Below are positions 44,530 to 54,387 of a stretch of DNA of 55,092 nucleotides, in pieces (within the stretch, counting starts at the first letter, position 1; every line of letters begins with the position of its first letter). Source of the stretch: a virus; the IMG/VR virus record IMGVR_UViG_3300044624_000829, positions 1-55,092 of that record; one strand, 5' to 3'. A model generated the notes under the pieces. It did not search any database. It was not told the origin of the DNA and saw only the letters and a program-made list of their open reading frames with translations. Both the position numbers and the translations under genes were made by a program.

Positions 44530-45228
44530 TTAATTATTTGTTTCAACTTGACTTTCTGATATTTGATTTGTATTATAGTTTTCAATATCAGCTGCAAGTA
44601 TTTTAACAGTTTCATCAATTAACAATTCTACTATATCATCTTTAAATTCAGATTCTATATCTACTGGAGATATAGTTCCTGTATAAGGATTAGATATTCC
44701 GGCAAATTCAATACGTCTTGGTTGCTTATAATACGTGAACTTAATTTCTGAAATATCAAACTTATTATTAGTAAAGACCTTTACCGTATTACCCAATAAA
44801 GTGCAGAAAGTTTCTCTCCATTCAAAACTAGGATTCTTTAAAGGATCTCTTAAATATAAATCTATATTAGCTTCTTCTACAAGATATACTACGAAGTCAT
44901 TAGCCTCACAGCAATCCGTCTTTCCTTTAAATGATACACGTTTGTACTCAAAGTAATTATCAGGAATTGTAGCAGAATAATATTTATCTTGCTCCAATGG
45001 AGTTAACGTATCAACCGTTAATAGTATTTGTAAATCGTCAATTCTTCTTTTAGATTGTTCATCCCCGGTTTTTGTATAATTGGTGCCGTGTAATTGTCTA
45101 CGGCACCAATCTGCAGATCCTTTATTAAATGCTTCAATAATTTGCCAATCTTGGATATTATCATAGTCAAAACTAGCTAACTTATTTAGCCTTTGATATA
45201 TCTTTAATTTTAATGTCAAATTATCCAT
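44530..45228 (-). CDS. Head-tail connector/adaptor-like protein
   Basis: A 232-residue protein with an N-terminal helical part (residues 1-75), then a beta-rich centre and a C-terminal helix. The order resembles podoviral adaptor proteins of the P22 gp4 / T7 gp11 kind: helices, then a PDNYFEYKRVSF segment (about 94-105), a YYKQPRRIEF segment (about 168-177), then an acidic helix (ESEFKDDIVELLIDETVKIL). In the family the PxxY and YYxxP landmarks mark the beta part that contacts the portal. Function is inferred from this architecture and from the neighbourhood. Confidence 0.65.
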   Translation of the reverse strand: MDNLTLKLKIYQRLNKLASFDYDNIQDWQIIEAFNKGSADWCRRQLHGTNYTKTGDEQSKRRIDDLQILLTVDTLTPLEQDKYYSATIPDNYFEYKRVSFKGKTDCCEANDFVVYLVEEANIDLYLRDPLKNPSFEWRETFCTLLGNTVKVFTNNKFDISEIKFTYYKQPRRIEFAGISNPYTGTISPVDIESEFKDDIVELLIDETVKILAADIENYNTNQISESQVETNN

Positions 45229-45237
45229 AACGTATTA

Positions 45238-46245
45238 TTAAAACCAAGTCTCTTCAACCTTTTCTTGAAGAATAACTAATACATCTTCATTCATTGGATT
45301 AATCAAATATTCGTATACTTCAGAAGCATTACGTCCCAGCAATACATTTTCTGGAGTTAAATATAGTAACCCATCTCCTTTCAAAATAATAAACTTATAG
45401 AATGTTGCATCCTTAATCATTGCGCGAACTTTAAGTTCTTGCATATCCAATTCTGTATAATCTATAAATTGTTGCGCTGCTTTACGTATGCTAGATTCAT
45501 TAGCAAGACCATTAATAAATTCATCCATGTTATCATAGATTACGTCTTGCAATGTAGAATTTTTGTATTGCATGCTATTAGTAGAAATCAACTTAGCTAT
45601 GTAGAATAATTTACGCGGCATTTCATCAGAAATAGAATCTAATAGTGCCGCTGCTTTATTCTTAATCTTACTAACAGATGCTTTATTTTGTGCAGTATCA
45701 ATCTGACGATCTAAATACCATTTTCTTTTATGTAATCCGGAAATACAATCTTCTTTGCTTTTTGCAATAATAGGAAAACCTCCAGCTTCAATAGCTAAAA
45801 CTTTTAGTAGATCTTCTGTTTTATTTACAGGATCTAAAAAGATAACATTGTTAGCAACTTCTAACATAATAGTTCCCCAAAATTCAGAATTGTTTGGTTT
45901 GTACGTTTGCACCTTATTCCAAAAATCTGTATCTTCTATATCTAGGGTATTATAATGTTTTTCAAATTCTAACATTGCTACAATAGAACGTATTTCTTTA
46001 ATCTTTGCGTTTCTTTTTTCAGAATCAGCTATACCTTTTACTTCTGGTGCTGCTTCATCTAATCCGTTAAGATATCTTATTTTACCGTTTTGCTCTATAC
46101 AAGCCATAGGCTCTCTTTGAGCAGTACCAGGAAATAAAACCATGTCATATGTTTCCAAGCCCATGTTTTCTTTTCTTGGATCGCAGTAAGGTCTGATAGT
46201 CATCCTGCCTGCGTTCTGATAACGTTCTTTAATTTTTTCAATCAT
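45238..46245 (-). CDS. Unknown conserved protein after the capsid gene
   Basis: A 335-residue soluble protein, mixed alpha/beta in the first 90 residues (RPYCDPRKENMGLETYDMV), mostly helical afterwards, and ending ILQEKVEETWF. It starts with ATG just beyond the capsid terminator and is followed nine bases later by the connector-like gene. I do not recognise a function. Position between the capsid and connector genes suggests a virion or assembly factor. No signal peptide, membrane segment or enzyme motif was seen. Confidence 0.8.
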   Translation of the reverse strand: MIEKIKERYQNAGRMTIRPYCDPRKENMGLETYDMVLFPGTAQREPMACIEQNGKIRYLNGLDEAAPEVKGIADSEKRNAKIKEIRSIVAMLEFEKHYNTLDIEDTDFWNKVQTYKPNNSEFWGTIMLEVANNVIFLDPVNKTEDLLKVLAIEAGGFPIIAKSKEDCISGLHKRKWYLDRQIDTAQNKASVSKIKNKAAALLDSISDEMPRKLFYIAKLISTNSMQYKNSTLQDVIYDNMDEFINGLANESSIRKAAQQFIDYTELDMQELKVRAMIKDATFYKFIILKGDGLLYLTPENVLLGRNASEVYEYLINPMNEDVLVILQEKVEETWF

Positions 46246-46281
46246 TTTGTTGGTTTTTATGTGATAGACAAATTTAAAAAA

Positions 46282-46308
46282 ACTCCCCGATATATTTTAC
46301 CGGGGAGT
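46282..46308 (-). terminator. Intrinsic terminator after the capsid gene
   Basis: Arms ACTCCCCG (46282-46289) and CGGGGAGT (46301-46308) form a perfect 8-bp GC-rich stem with an 11-base loop. Read on the minus strand it is followed by a run of T (46281 down to 46276). It is one of very few GC-rich spots in the intergenic DNA and closes the TerL-to-capsid unit. Confidence 0.9.
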
Positions 46309-46327
46309 TGTATGATGACAAAATCAA

Positions 46328-47938
46328 TTACAAACTAAATCCTGTAACAGGGTTACGCATAACGATTTTGAGAACTTTTGTAGGATCTTCTACCCAAATT
46401 GCCGGCATAGCTTGTGTCATATAAACACGGTATCCGTTAAATTGTCCTGAAGAAGCAAACCCTTGAGTTCTTCCCATATAGTCCATAGTACCATTTTGAT
46501 ACCACCACTTCAATTCAGAATCCCACTTCTTACGAAGTAATTTGATATTATCACTTCCGTTATCAGTTACATCAAAGATGATAAATGAATAAGAAGAAAG
46601 AGGATAACCATCAATGATAGGGTTCTCAATTTTGTTCTGATGAACATTATCAAATGCTGGGTTCAATACAAACTTAACATTTGCCAAGAAAGGAATATGG
46701 TAAGAAGTGAAAGCAAATCCAAATCCTAGATCCATTCCTTTTCTTTCAATAGCACCCAATTCATATGCATTCAATACAAGACCTGATCTTACTGCTTCTT
46801 TAAGAACAGCATCGTTGATCATTTTCATACCAGCAATACCTGTTTGAACAATAAGTTCACGCTTAGAATCTGGACCTTCAAATTCAACTTTACCTCTAAA
46901 GAAGTTAAGAAGTTCTGAACGGAACATATCCAAACGGAAATCAACTTTATTGTAAACATACTTAAACGCATTGTCAAGTTGTTTCCAAAGACCGACAGAA
47001 AGACGTAGATCATCTGGACCATCTTGTGTAATACGTCCTCCCTTACCCCACATTAGGTAAGTTTCAATATCGTATGCAATCTTAGAAAGGTGAGCAGCTT
47101 CCATCTTAGTTAAGAAAGTCTTAACCATATCTCCATTTTCTACTGCACGTTTTACATAATCAGAACCTTTAGCTTTGATCATTCCGTCCAAAGAGTTGAT
47201 TGAAGGATCAAGTGATGTATCAAAAGATTTCCAAATTTCTGTAACAGGAATTTTACCATCTAATGTCATACCACCTTTTTCCATCAATTTAACACGAGAT
47301 GAAATTGAATAGTGAACGTGAGCTTCTGCGTTTCCTACATAGTTGTAGAATTCACGAGAAGATGCAGAAGTAGTCATATCAGAGAAACGTTCTCCATATT
47401 CACCTCTAGCAGAAGATACTCGGAAGTATTCAGTATTACATGCCAAATATTCAACATCAATAAATGCGTTAACATCATTATCTACAAGACGAACTGTATA
47501 GATAACTCCGTCACCCATATCAAGGATATCATCAGAAGTAATGTAAAGTTCCAATCCGTTGTACTTGTCATAAGTGATGATATCACCATGTCCAAATATA
47601 CGCTTGTTCAATTTAATTTTGAACGTAGTACCATCAATACCCGGTTGCTGAAGTCCAGAAATGTCTTCAGTAATGTAAGGTAATTCATCAGATACAGGAG
47701 TTCTCCATGTAAATTCCCCATTAGGATGTTCAACATTAATTACATTCTTTCCGTTGAAAGAAGACATTTGATATAAAGGCATCTCTACTTTTTGAAGTTG
47801 AGCCCACATATCGATAGGCCCAAGATCATCTGGCTTAGAGTCTTTCATCAAGTTCATAAGGTGATAACTATCTACGTGCGATGTAGCAACATACAAGTTA
47901 TCTCTTAGAAATAAACCATTGTTTAAACTCGGTGTCAT
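46328..47938 (-). CDS. Major capsid protein (HK97-fold expected)
   Basis: A 536-residue protein after portal and scaffold-like genes. It has the even, well-folded composition of a capsid protein and careful, less AT-rich codon use, suggesting strong expression. Segments such as FGHGDIITYDKYNGLELYI (about residue 115) and the C-terminal QFNGYRVYMTQAMPAIW resemble crAss-like capsid proteins as I remember them. A strong hairpin terminator follows 20 bases after the stop, fitting a highly expressed end-of-unit gene. The leader is A-rich with no Shine-Dalgarno site. Identification is by synteny plus family resemblance. Confidence 0.88.
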   Translation of the reverse strand: MTPSLNNGLFLRDNLYVATSHVDSYHLMNLMKDSKPDDLGPIDMWAQLQKVEMPLYQMSSFNGKNVINVEHPNGEFTWRTPVSDELPYITEDISGLQQPGIDGTTFKIKLNKRIFGHGDIITYDKYNGLELYITSDDILDMGDGVIYTVRLVDNDVNAFIDVEYLACNTEYFRVSSARGEYGERFSDMTTSASSREFYNYVGNAEAHVHYSISSRVKLMEKGGMTLDGKIPVTEIWKSFDTSLDPSINSLDGMIKAKGSDYVKRAVENGDMVKTFLTKMEAAHLSKIAYDIETYLMWGKGGRITQDGPDDLRLSVGLWKQLDNAFKYVYNKVDFRLDMFRSELLNFFRGKVEFEGPDSKRELIVQTGIAGMKMINDAVLKEAVRSGLVLNAYELGAIERKGMDLGFGFAFTSYHIPFLANVKFVLNPAFDNVHQNKIENPIIDGYPLSSYSFIIFDVTDNGSDNIKLLRKKWDSELKWWYQNGTMDYMGRTQGFASSGQFNGYRVYMTQAMPAIWVEDPTKVLKIVMRNPVTGFSL

Positions 47939-47965
47939 TTGTATTTGTTTTTAAAATTTACTTAA

Positions 47966-49249
47966 TCAATCTCTAGAAAATATATTCCTAGAATTTTTGT
48001 TTTTGTTTCGTTGAAGAGTGTTCCTTGATGGAGCATTTCTCTCTTCCCCTTGTTTGGATGATGAAGTCATACGTTCACCTTCTGCTGTTTTTAAACTTCT
48101 ATAGGTTTTAGCAGCTGCTTGTTGTTGTCCTACTGACAAAACTGACTCTCTATAACCATTAGGATCTTTTAATAACCATAGTGCCTCCAATAGGACAGAC
48201 GGATTAGCTTCTTTACCAAACTGGTACTTCTCCAAAAGATATCCTAATTCATTTGTAGGATTACCTTCTCTATCCTGATAATGCCCGGTATCAGTTAGAC
48301 CGTAATACAATGCTGTCTGTATTCTATTATTTAAACGTAAACCATTCAAATGATTTTTATTTAAAACATTAAATATGTTTTCAGCATAACTTTGTTTAGC
48401 TATTTCAGCATCTTTTCGTTTTTGTTCTTGCTCTACAAGTTGCTTTTCCATAATCTCCGCCTGCTTCTTATCAAGCTTCGGTTTAAATTGAGCAGCTTTT
48501 TTTGCCAAATTGTTACTGTCAATATACGTAGTTATCTCATCTTCAATCTCTTCATCTGAATAACTACCTAGTTGACGTAACCATTCGCGTACAATTCTTT
48601 CTTGATGGTCATCATTATCTAAACTAAGATCAGTTATCTCTTGAGCTCTAGCAACGTTTTTTAATACATTAGATATATCCGTTCCTCCATTCAAAGCATA
48701 AGATATAACATCTTGTAACTTTGGATCTAACTTGCCAAATATTTCTAAAGGAGCTTGCTTTGCTACTTCATTTATTTTAGCAATCATATTAGTTTCAATC
48801 AACTCTTCAATATCATCTAACGTGTAGCTAGATATATCAGCATTGTCTTCAAATAAATCTAATAAGCCTTTCTTTGATAACTTATCAATTACCTCAACAA
48901 GTCCAGGTTTACGTCCTACCTTATTTGCTGAACGTTGATTAGCTGAAGAATCTTCTTGTGAATCATCCTCATCCTCATCACTGATATCTTGATCTAATAT
49001 ATTAGATAAAGCATCCTTTGTTTTAGGTGTTGCTGTATTAGATGTACTTTGCGGAGTAGGATTACTATCATCACTATTCTCTGTATCATCATCCATATTG
49101 TCAAGGAACGAAGTGTCTACATCAGTATTTTCAAGTACAGACCTTTTTGATTCCTCCGTAGGTGCAATTACAGTTGCTGCTTTTGTACCTAGTAGATCAT
49201 CCATGTCTTGGAACTCTACTTCTTTTGCTGTAGTGTTTTCTTTTGTCAT
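47966..49249 (-). CDS. Scaffold-like acidic protein between portal and capsid genes
   Basis: A 427-residue protein with a very acidic, low-complexity N-terminal third (DNMDDDTENSDDSN and ISDEDEDDSQED) and a helical remainder. It includes a charged coiled-coil-like stretch at about residues 255-290 (KPKLDKKQAEIMEKQ) and ends in a basic, Asn/Arg-rich tail. An acidic, helical protein located between portal and major capsid protein is the classical profile of a capsid assembly scaffold. No catalytic protease motif was seen. It is preceded by a 126-base non-coding gap, one of the longest in the window, which could hold a promoter. The role is inferred from composition and position. Confidence 0.7.
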   Translation of the reverse strand: MTKENTTAKEVEFQDMDDLLGTKAATVIAPTEESKRSVLENTDVDTSFLDNMDDDTENSDDSNPTPQSTSNTATPKTKDALSNILDQDISDEDEDDSQEDSSANQRSANKVGRKPGLVEVIDKLSKKGLLDLFEDNADISSYTLDDIEELIETNMIAKINEVAKQAPLEIFGKLDPKLQDVISYALNGGTDISNVLKNVARAQEITDLSLDNDDHQERIVREWLRQLGSYSDEEIEDEITTYIDSNNLAKKAAQFKPKLDKKQAEIMEKQLVEQEQKRKDAEIAKQSYAENIFNVLNKNHLNGLRLNNRIQTALYYGLTDTGHYQDREGNPTNELGYLLEKYQFGKEANPSVLLEALWLLKDPNGYRESVLSVGQQQAAAKTYRSLKTAEGERMTSSSKQGEERNAPSRNTLQRNKNKNSRNIFSRD

Positions 49250-49375
49250 AAGTGTTGGTTTTTTGTTTTTGACTTAATATAATTTAATAATAATCTTTGC
49301 AATAAACAATTAATGTTTAAATAAATAGATTAATCAATTTAGAAAAATGGCAGTATATAACTAAAACTAGAGTGG

Positions 49376-52153
49376 TCATTTAGATCCGGTATTTCTTTTC
49401 TGTGCGTCTATTTCACTTTTGGTTTGATTCTCCCTTGCTATCTTCAGTTTATTTTCTGATTCTTGCCTAGCCACATTAACCTTTTCCTGTTCAAGATCTA
49501 ACTTACGGTTAGCTATAGAAGCTTTATTACTTTCGCTTTCACGTTTAAAACTCATAGTATCCTGATATTCTTCAGATGCTTTTACTTGATCTAATACATC
49601 CATGAAATCTGACTGTGCGTTTTGATTAACATCTTGCATAGCACCATATCCTGCAGATTTAATTTCAGCTTCAAGTAATCTTGCTCTACGGTCTTTTTCT
49701 TTCTCACGGGCTTGATGATCTTGTTCCATTTTCATTTCATCTTTCTTAGCCTGAATCTTCATCTGCTCAAGTTCTTGTTCTTGTTTTGCTTGCATTTGAG
49801 CACGTTCTTGAGCGCGTTTATCCATTTCTTTCAATTTGCTATTCAATGTACCTAATGAATCAGATTCTAAGATTTGCCCTAATTCATAGATAGATGCTCC
49901 AGCTGTATTATTAGTAACTGCTAAAGATTGAATTTTTTCTAGCATTGCCCGGTGATTAGCATTTGTCTTACAGAATACATTTATATCAATTAACATAAGA
50001 TCCGTACCGTTAATCTCAAAGAATGTACGTTCATCTGTTGATACCATGTTTTGTAAACGTACAGATGATTTATTAGAATGATAATACTGTGCAAGGTCTG
50101 TACGCATCTGGTGTACTCTAGGCATTAAATAATCTGAATGCTGAATAAAGTACATTTCTGTTTGTGCATATGAACCTACTACTGCTTGTTCAATAGCACG
50201 AGCTGTATCAGTTTGACCTATTTGTTGTCCTAATCTTTGTGGAGTAATACCAATAACTTCTAATGCTTGTTGCTTAAAGAAGTTTGCCATTTGAATACGT
50301 GTCATAAGTCTATTAGACTGTTCCAAGTTCAAAGTTTGGTAATGTTGAAAGTTAAGAGCATTTTCGGTATTGGTAATAGATGTATCTAAAGGAAGTATTG
50401 AAAAGTCCTTCATAGCTACATAAGCTTTAGCATAGTTTCCTTTACCCCAATCTTCTCCTAATGAATGTCTAGGAAGAGCATTTTGGTCTAGTGCTATTAC
50501 TGTACCTATTTCATCAATAAGAATATCAGCTATTTGATTGTTTACAAGATTAAAACCAATTTGAGCAGGTTTCATTAAATCAACTAAAGCTGTAGATTTT
50601 GTATTACGTTCTGTAAATACTTTACCTTCTACTGGTAGTTTACATCCGTATAATGAATCATCACCTTTAAACTGAAAACGTAGAGGCCCTATTTTGTTAC
50701 CACCTATTCCAATGTAAATAGGCATCATATCATCTTTATCTAATGTATCTTGAAATACCATACGATTAGGACCAATTTTAACACCTCCATAAACTTGGTT
50801 AATCCAGATCCATTCTATATGATCCCCAAATACTAACGTTTCAGCATTTTTACGTTTATCAAATTTATTATTGTAAACGGGAGTGTTTGATACTTTATAG
50901 TTTTCGTCTACAATTTCAACTACAGTTTCTCCACCCTCATTGATACTTGTTAAATATCCTACTTTACGTTGAGATTTCCAATAGGATGTAGTTACTCTCA
51001 ACATTTGATGATCATGAAGTATTCCTGTATGTTCACTTTGACCTATAATCCAAGCTATAATATCATCCGGATTATATGCGTTTTCATTAAAAGACAACCA
51101 CTTCTTCATTTGTAATGAAGGACTCAAGTTTTTTTCATGAGAAATTTGAGGATTATAATATGATCCATCATTTTGTAAACCATCTAATAAGTATCTACCA
51201 GCTCTAACAGGATATAATTCTTCAAGTTGCGCTAACTGTTCGGTATTTAAGAAAGGACCGTATAAGTCAATTACATCGGAAATGGTAAGCATATCAATTT
51301 TACCTACCCAACTGCCTTGTGAAATATATCTTACATCAGGAGATTTATGATAAAATGTAAGGACAGGGTTCCATAATTCAATATCATAATCTTCTTCTAA
51401 CATTTTAAAATGCCAAAACTCTCTATCAGTTATTAGCATATCTTTAAAACCTATCTCTTCTAATTCATCTAAATTAAATCTATTTGTATCTACTTGGTGT
51501 TGTTTAGCCGCCCATTGTTCTCCTAAAGTTTGATAAGTCTTAGAATAAAACTCTTCAATTTCGGGTAACTTCTTCATTGCCTCTGGATCAAATTGCTGTT
51601 GCGCTTCTGGTGAATTAGGATCTAATCCCATTTCCATCATTTTTGCTAACAGTTTTGATTGAGCGTCTTCTAATAAAACAGCTTCAATTTCAGCCATTTT
51701 ATTAGTCATGATTTCATTATATGAATATTCATCAACAGCCCTATAATCTATCTTAGTATTTCGTTTAGCAAATTCAGCTACTAATACATTAATGACATTT
51801 GGAATTATTGGGTAAAACTTTAATTCCATTGCTGAATCATCATTTTGATTATTGATAAAATCAGAAGATAAAATATCTACCAGTTCAGAAACATCACTCA
51901 TTTCAGGTGTTGGCATATAATCTTCTTTATCGATAGTACCTTTGGCAAGTTTGTAGTTTTTTAATAATCTACGAGCATTGTAACGTATTTGTTTAATACC
52001 TTGCCATTCTAACCAATCAAGATTATGTTGAGCCCATTCTTCATCTTTTTCTGTTATAGATAAAAACTGAATGGGTTGCGTAAAAGAGTTAAATCCTCTT
52101 GGATTCGGCTTACCTTCTCCGTCTCTTATTTGTAATGCGTTCTTAATTTGCAT
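49376..52153 (-). CDS. Portal protein
   Basis: A 925-residue protein directly after TerL, the standard portal position. A portal forms a dodecameric ring at one capsid vertex and threads DNA. The N-terminal half is mixed alpha/beta with several aromatic-rich segments. From about residue 790 the sequence becomes a long charged helix rich in Glu, Gln, Lys and Arg (QMKIQAKKDEMKMEQ and onward). This is a predicted coiled coil like the barrel or crown extension of long portals, with a basic tail. Length and layout match crAss-like portals. Identification rests on synteny and overall architecture, because portals have few sequence signatures. Confidence 0.88.
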   Translation of the reverse strand: MQIKNALQIRDGEGKPNPRGFNSFTQPIQFLSITEKDEEWAQHNLDWLEWQGIKQIRYNARRLLKNYKLAKGTIDKEDYMPTPEMSDVSELVDILSSDFINNQNDDSAMELKFYPIIPNVINVLVAEFAKRNTKIDYRAVDEYSYNEIMTNKMAEIEAVLLEDAQSKLLAKMMEMGLDPNSPEAQQQFDPEAMKKLPEIEEFYSKTYQTLGEQWAAKQHQVDTNRFNLDELEEIGFKDMLITDREFWHFKMLEEDYDIELWNPVLTFYHKSPDVRYISQGSWVGKIDMLTISDVIDLYGPFLNTEQLAQLEELYPVRAGRYLLDGLQNDGSYYNPQISHEKNLSPSLQMKKWLSFNENAYNPDDIIAWIIGQSEHTGILHDHQMLRVTTSYWKSQRKVGYLTSINEGGETVVEIVDENYKVSNTPVYNNKFDKRKNAETLVFGDHIEWIWINQVYGGVKIGPNRMVFQDTLDKDDMMPIYIGIGGNKIGPLRFQFKGDDSLYGCKLPVEGKVFTERNTKSTALVDLMKPAQIGFNLVNNQIADILIDEIGTVIALDQNALPRHSLGEDWGKGNYAKAYVAMKDFSILPLDTSITNTENALNFQHYQTLNLEQSNRLMTRIQMANFFKQQALEVIGITPQRLGQQIGQTDTARAIEQAVVGSYAQTEMYFIQHSDYLMPRVHQMRTDLAQYYHSNKSSVRLQNMVSTDERTFFEINGTDLMLIDINVFCKTNANHRAMLEKIQSLAVTNNTAGASIYELGQILESDSLGTLNSKLKEMDKRAQERAQMQAKQEQELEQMKIQAKKDEMKMEQDHQAREKEKDRRARLLEAEIKSAGYGAMQDVNQNAQSDFMDVLDQVKASEEYQDTMSFKRESESNKASIANRKLDLEQEKVNVARQESENKLKIARENQTKSEIDAQKRNTGSK

Positions 52154-52155
52154 AA

Positions 52156-54387
52156 TTATTTAAGTCTTCTAAACGGGTTTCTATTTTTTTTCATATCTAA
52201 ACCTATATTAGATCTACCTATGTTTTTAAACGGTACACCCTTATTTAATTTATAAATTTTATCTGAATTTTGCAAGTGTTCGTTATCTATACTTTCAATT
52301 CTTTTCTTTGGACCTTTGTTAGCAATTTGCAATTTAACAAATGCTATAAGGGCCGAAAGAGAAATTAAACGGTCAACGTTAAGTCCATGTTCATACTGAC
52401 GCATTTCTTCTAAAGCCATAGTATCAGGTATTCTCTCAATACCATAAACCACTTTAATAACGTTACCTGTATCATCTGTTTCCTCATAAATCTTTTCTTT
52501 TAAAGATTCAATAAGATAAGTTAATAAATTATTTGCAAATATAGTTCCTGTATTTTTCCAACCATATTCTTGATGGCTACTATTATTAAACCCATGTTCT
52601 TTTAGAAAGATCATTTCTGACTTTGGTACAAGATAACGTTGTAATCTATGATGTATCATATACAAGATAAATAAAGATACGTTGGCTTCCACTAACGTCC
52701 ATGCATTATACCATTTAATAATTAACTCCAATCGTTTATGTGTATCGTTAATATCATCAAATCTGCCAGCCCACGCACAGACAATTTTATCTCCTTCAAT
52801 AAAAGTCTGAGCTTTACCATGTTCAAATCTTTGTACTTGTACCGGTGTTTTGTAAACGTAAATAGAACATAAAGATTCAGAAGATGTAGTTTTACCTTCC
52901 GATACGGGATCTATAGAAGCATAATAGATACCCCATTCTGGTTTTTCCATTGGTCTTTCCCATACTACAATAGAGCCAGTTTTATCTATCATCTTTTTAT
53001 CTACAGGAAAATCTCGTATAGGTGGTTTTGTAGTTAACTTTACATCTATTGAACCATCTATTTTTTCTGATAGGTTGATTAACTCAAAAGGATATTTTCC
53101 ATCATCAACTTCTAGTTTGTGTGTATCAACAAGTGCCAAAGGAAAACGTGATTCAGTTCTTGCAGCAAAAGCTACTTGCATGTTAATAGGCCTCTGCGAT
53201 TTACGGATTTGACATGTTTCAGGTTCAAGATCGCGTTCCCATTCAGCATACAATTCTAATAATCTTTCGGTAGCTTCTTTAACTTGTGAATTACCGTAAG
53301 CATCAATAAAAGGCGGCATTGAATATTGCTCTGGTACAAACAAACCTGTTTCTTGAATATTATCTTTCCAATTAACCCATTTGTTTCTAATTGTATAAAA
53401 GCCGTTAGCTTTAGCTTTATACATGTAAGTTCTTAACGGTTTGCATTGATCAAGATCCCCCACAGTTCCGGCAGCAACAAAAAATCCTGTAGTTATATCT
53501 CCCGCTTGCATTGCTGGTAATAAAAATTCTAATGTTTTATCCATACGTGGAGCAATACCTGCTTCTTCATAAAAAAACATAGTTGTTAAACCCCCTACAC
53601 CGGCTGTATCTGATTGCTGAAAAGATATAGATTGTAATGTTCCCATTAAACCTACATCATATTTTTTACCTCCCTCTGTTACTTCTTGTTTTTGCACCCA
53701 TTCGCCAACAGTACCTGGATTCATTTCTCTTGTCCATGCTGTATGTTTATTAAGATGCGTTTTATACATTTGAGCAAACTTCCATGAACCATTTACTCCT
53801 GTAAGATAAGCTTCTAGAGATCCTCCTATTTTTAACACTGGCGCATCTTCAAACCATAGTAGATTTATAAGTTTAGCTACATGATACAAAGAAGATCCAA
53901 ACTGACGTTTCTTTAAAACTACTCCATGAAGATACTTTAACTCTGCAATAAACTCATATAAGTCCATCCAAATTTGAGTATCCCATATATCATTAAGCCT
54001 TCGTGTTTTTTTTACTTTATCTATAATTGGAAGAAAGTTAATCCAGAAGTAATAGTATCGAGTTAAATAATATTTATTTTCTCCTTTCCAATAAAATACA
54101 CCTTTGCGTGATTTTAATTTTTCAAAATCCCAATAATCTTCAAAATCTAAAGTTCCTTCTAAATAATCACAATAATAATCGTCTTGTTCAAATTTTATTG
54201 CTTGTTTTTTAAACTCAAGGATAATATCATCTAAATTATATTCTCCAGGTTCTTTAAAATATTCATCTTCTAATGTTGCGGCAAACTCTTCTCGTGAATT
54301 AAAAGATATTAATTTCCATGTACCGTTATCCCAACAAGGAATATTTTCGTATACATCACCTAACTGTTTAGAATTATACTGTATCAT
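52156..54387 (-). CDS. terL: Terminase large subunit (TerL)
   Basis: A 743-residue DNA-packaging motor with ATPase and nuclease halves, which docks on the portal and cuts concatemeric DNA. Motifs seen: a deviant Walker A at residues 159-166 (KKRQFGSS), Walker B with catalytic acids at 269-276 (TMFFYEEA), and an RNase H-like nuclease triad fitting D493 (SIDP), E567 (LVEANV) and D672 (NVDRLIS). The length is typical of large crAss-type terminases. The Walker A lacks the usual Lys just before the Ser/Thr; the lysines and arginine at 159-161 probably substitute, as in other deviant TerL families. It overlaps the upstream gene by one base and is followed after two bases by the portal gene. The assignment is firm from motifs plus context. 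Confidence 0.95.
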   Translation of the reverse strand: MIQYNSKQLGDVYENIPCWDNGTWKLISFNSREEFAATLEDEYFKEPGEYNLDDIILEFKKQAIKFEQDDYYCDYLEGTLDFEDYWDFEKLKSRKGVFYWKGENKYYLTRYYYFWINFLPIIDKVKKTRRLNDIWDTQIWMDLYEFIAELKYLHGVVLKKRQFGSSLYHVAKLINLLWFEDAPVLKIGGSLEAYLTGVNGSWKFAQMYKTHLNKHTAWTREMNPGTVGEWVQKQEVTEGGKKYDVGLMGTLQSISFQQSDTAGVGGLTTMFFYEEAGIAPRMDKTLEFLLPAMQAGDITTGFFVAAGTVGDLDQCKPLRTYMYKAKANGFYTIRNKWVNWKDNIQETGLFVPEQYSMPPFIDAYGNSQVKEATERLLELYAEWERDLEPETCQIRKSQRPINMQVAFAARTESRFPLALVDTHKLEVDDGKYPFELINLSEKIDGSIDVKLTTKPPIRDFPVDKKMIDKTGSIVVWERPMEKPEWGIYYASIDPVSEGKTTSSESLCSIYVYKTPVQVQRFEHGKAQTFIEGDKIVCAWAGRFDDINDTHKRLELIIKWYNAWTLVEANVSLFILYMIHHRLQRYLVPKSEMIFLKEHGFNNSSHQEYGWKNTGTIFANNLLTYLIESLKEKIYEETDDTGNVIKVVYGIERIPDTMALEEMRQYEHGLNVDRLISLSALIAFVKLQIANKGPKKRIESIDNEHLQNSDKIYKLNKGVPFKNIGRSNIGLDMKKNRNPFRRLK

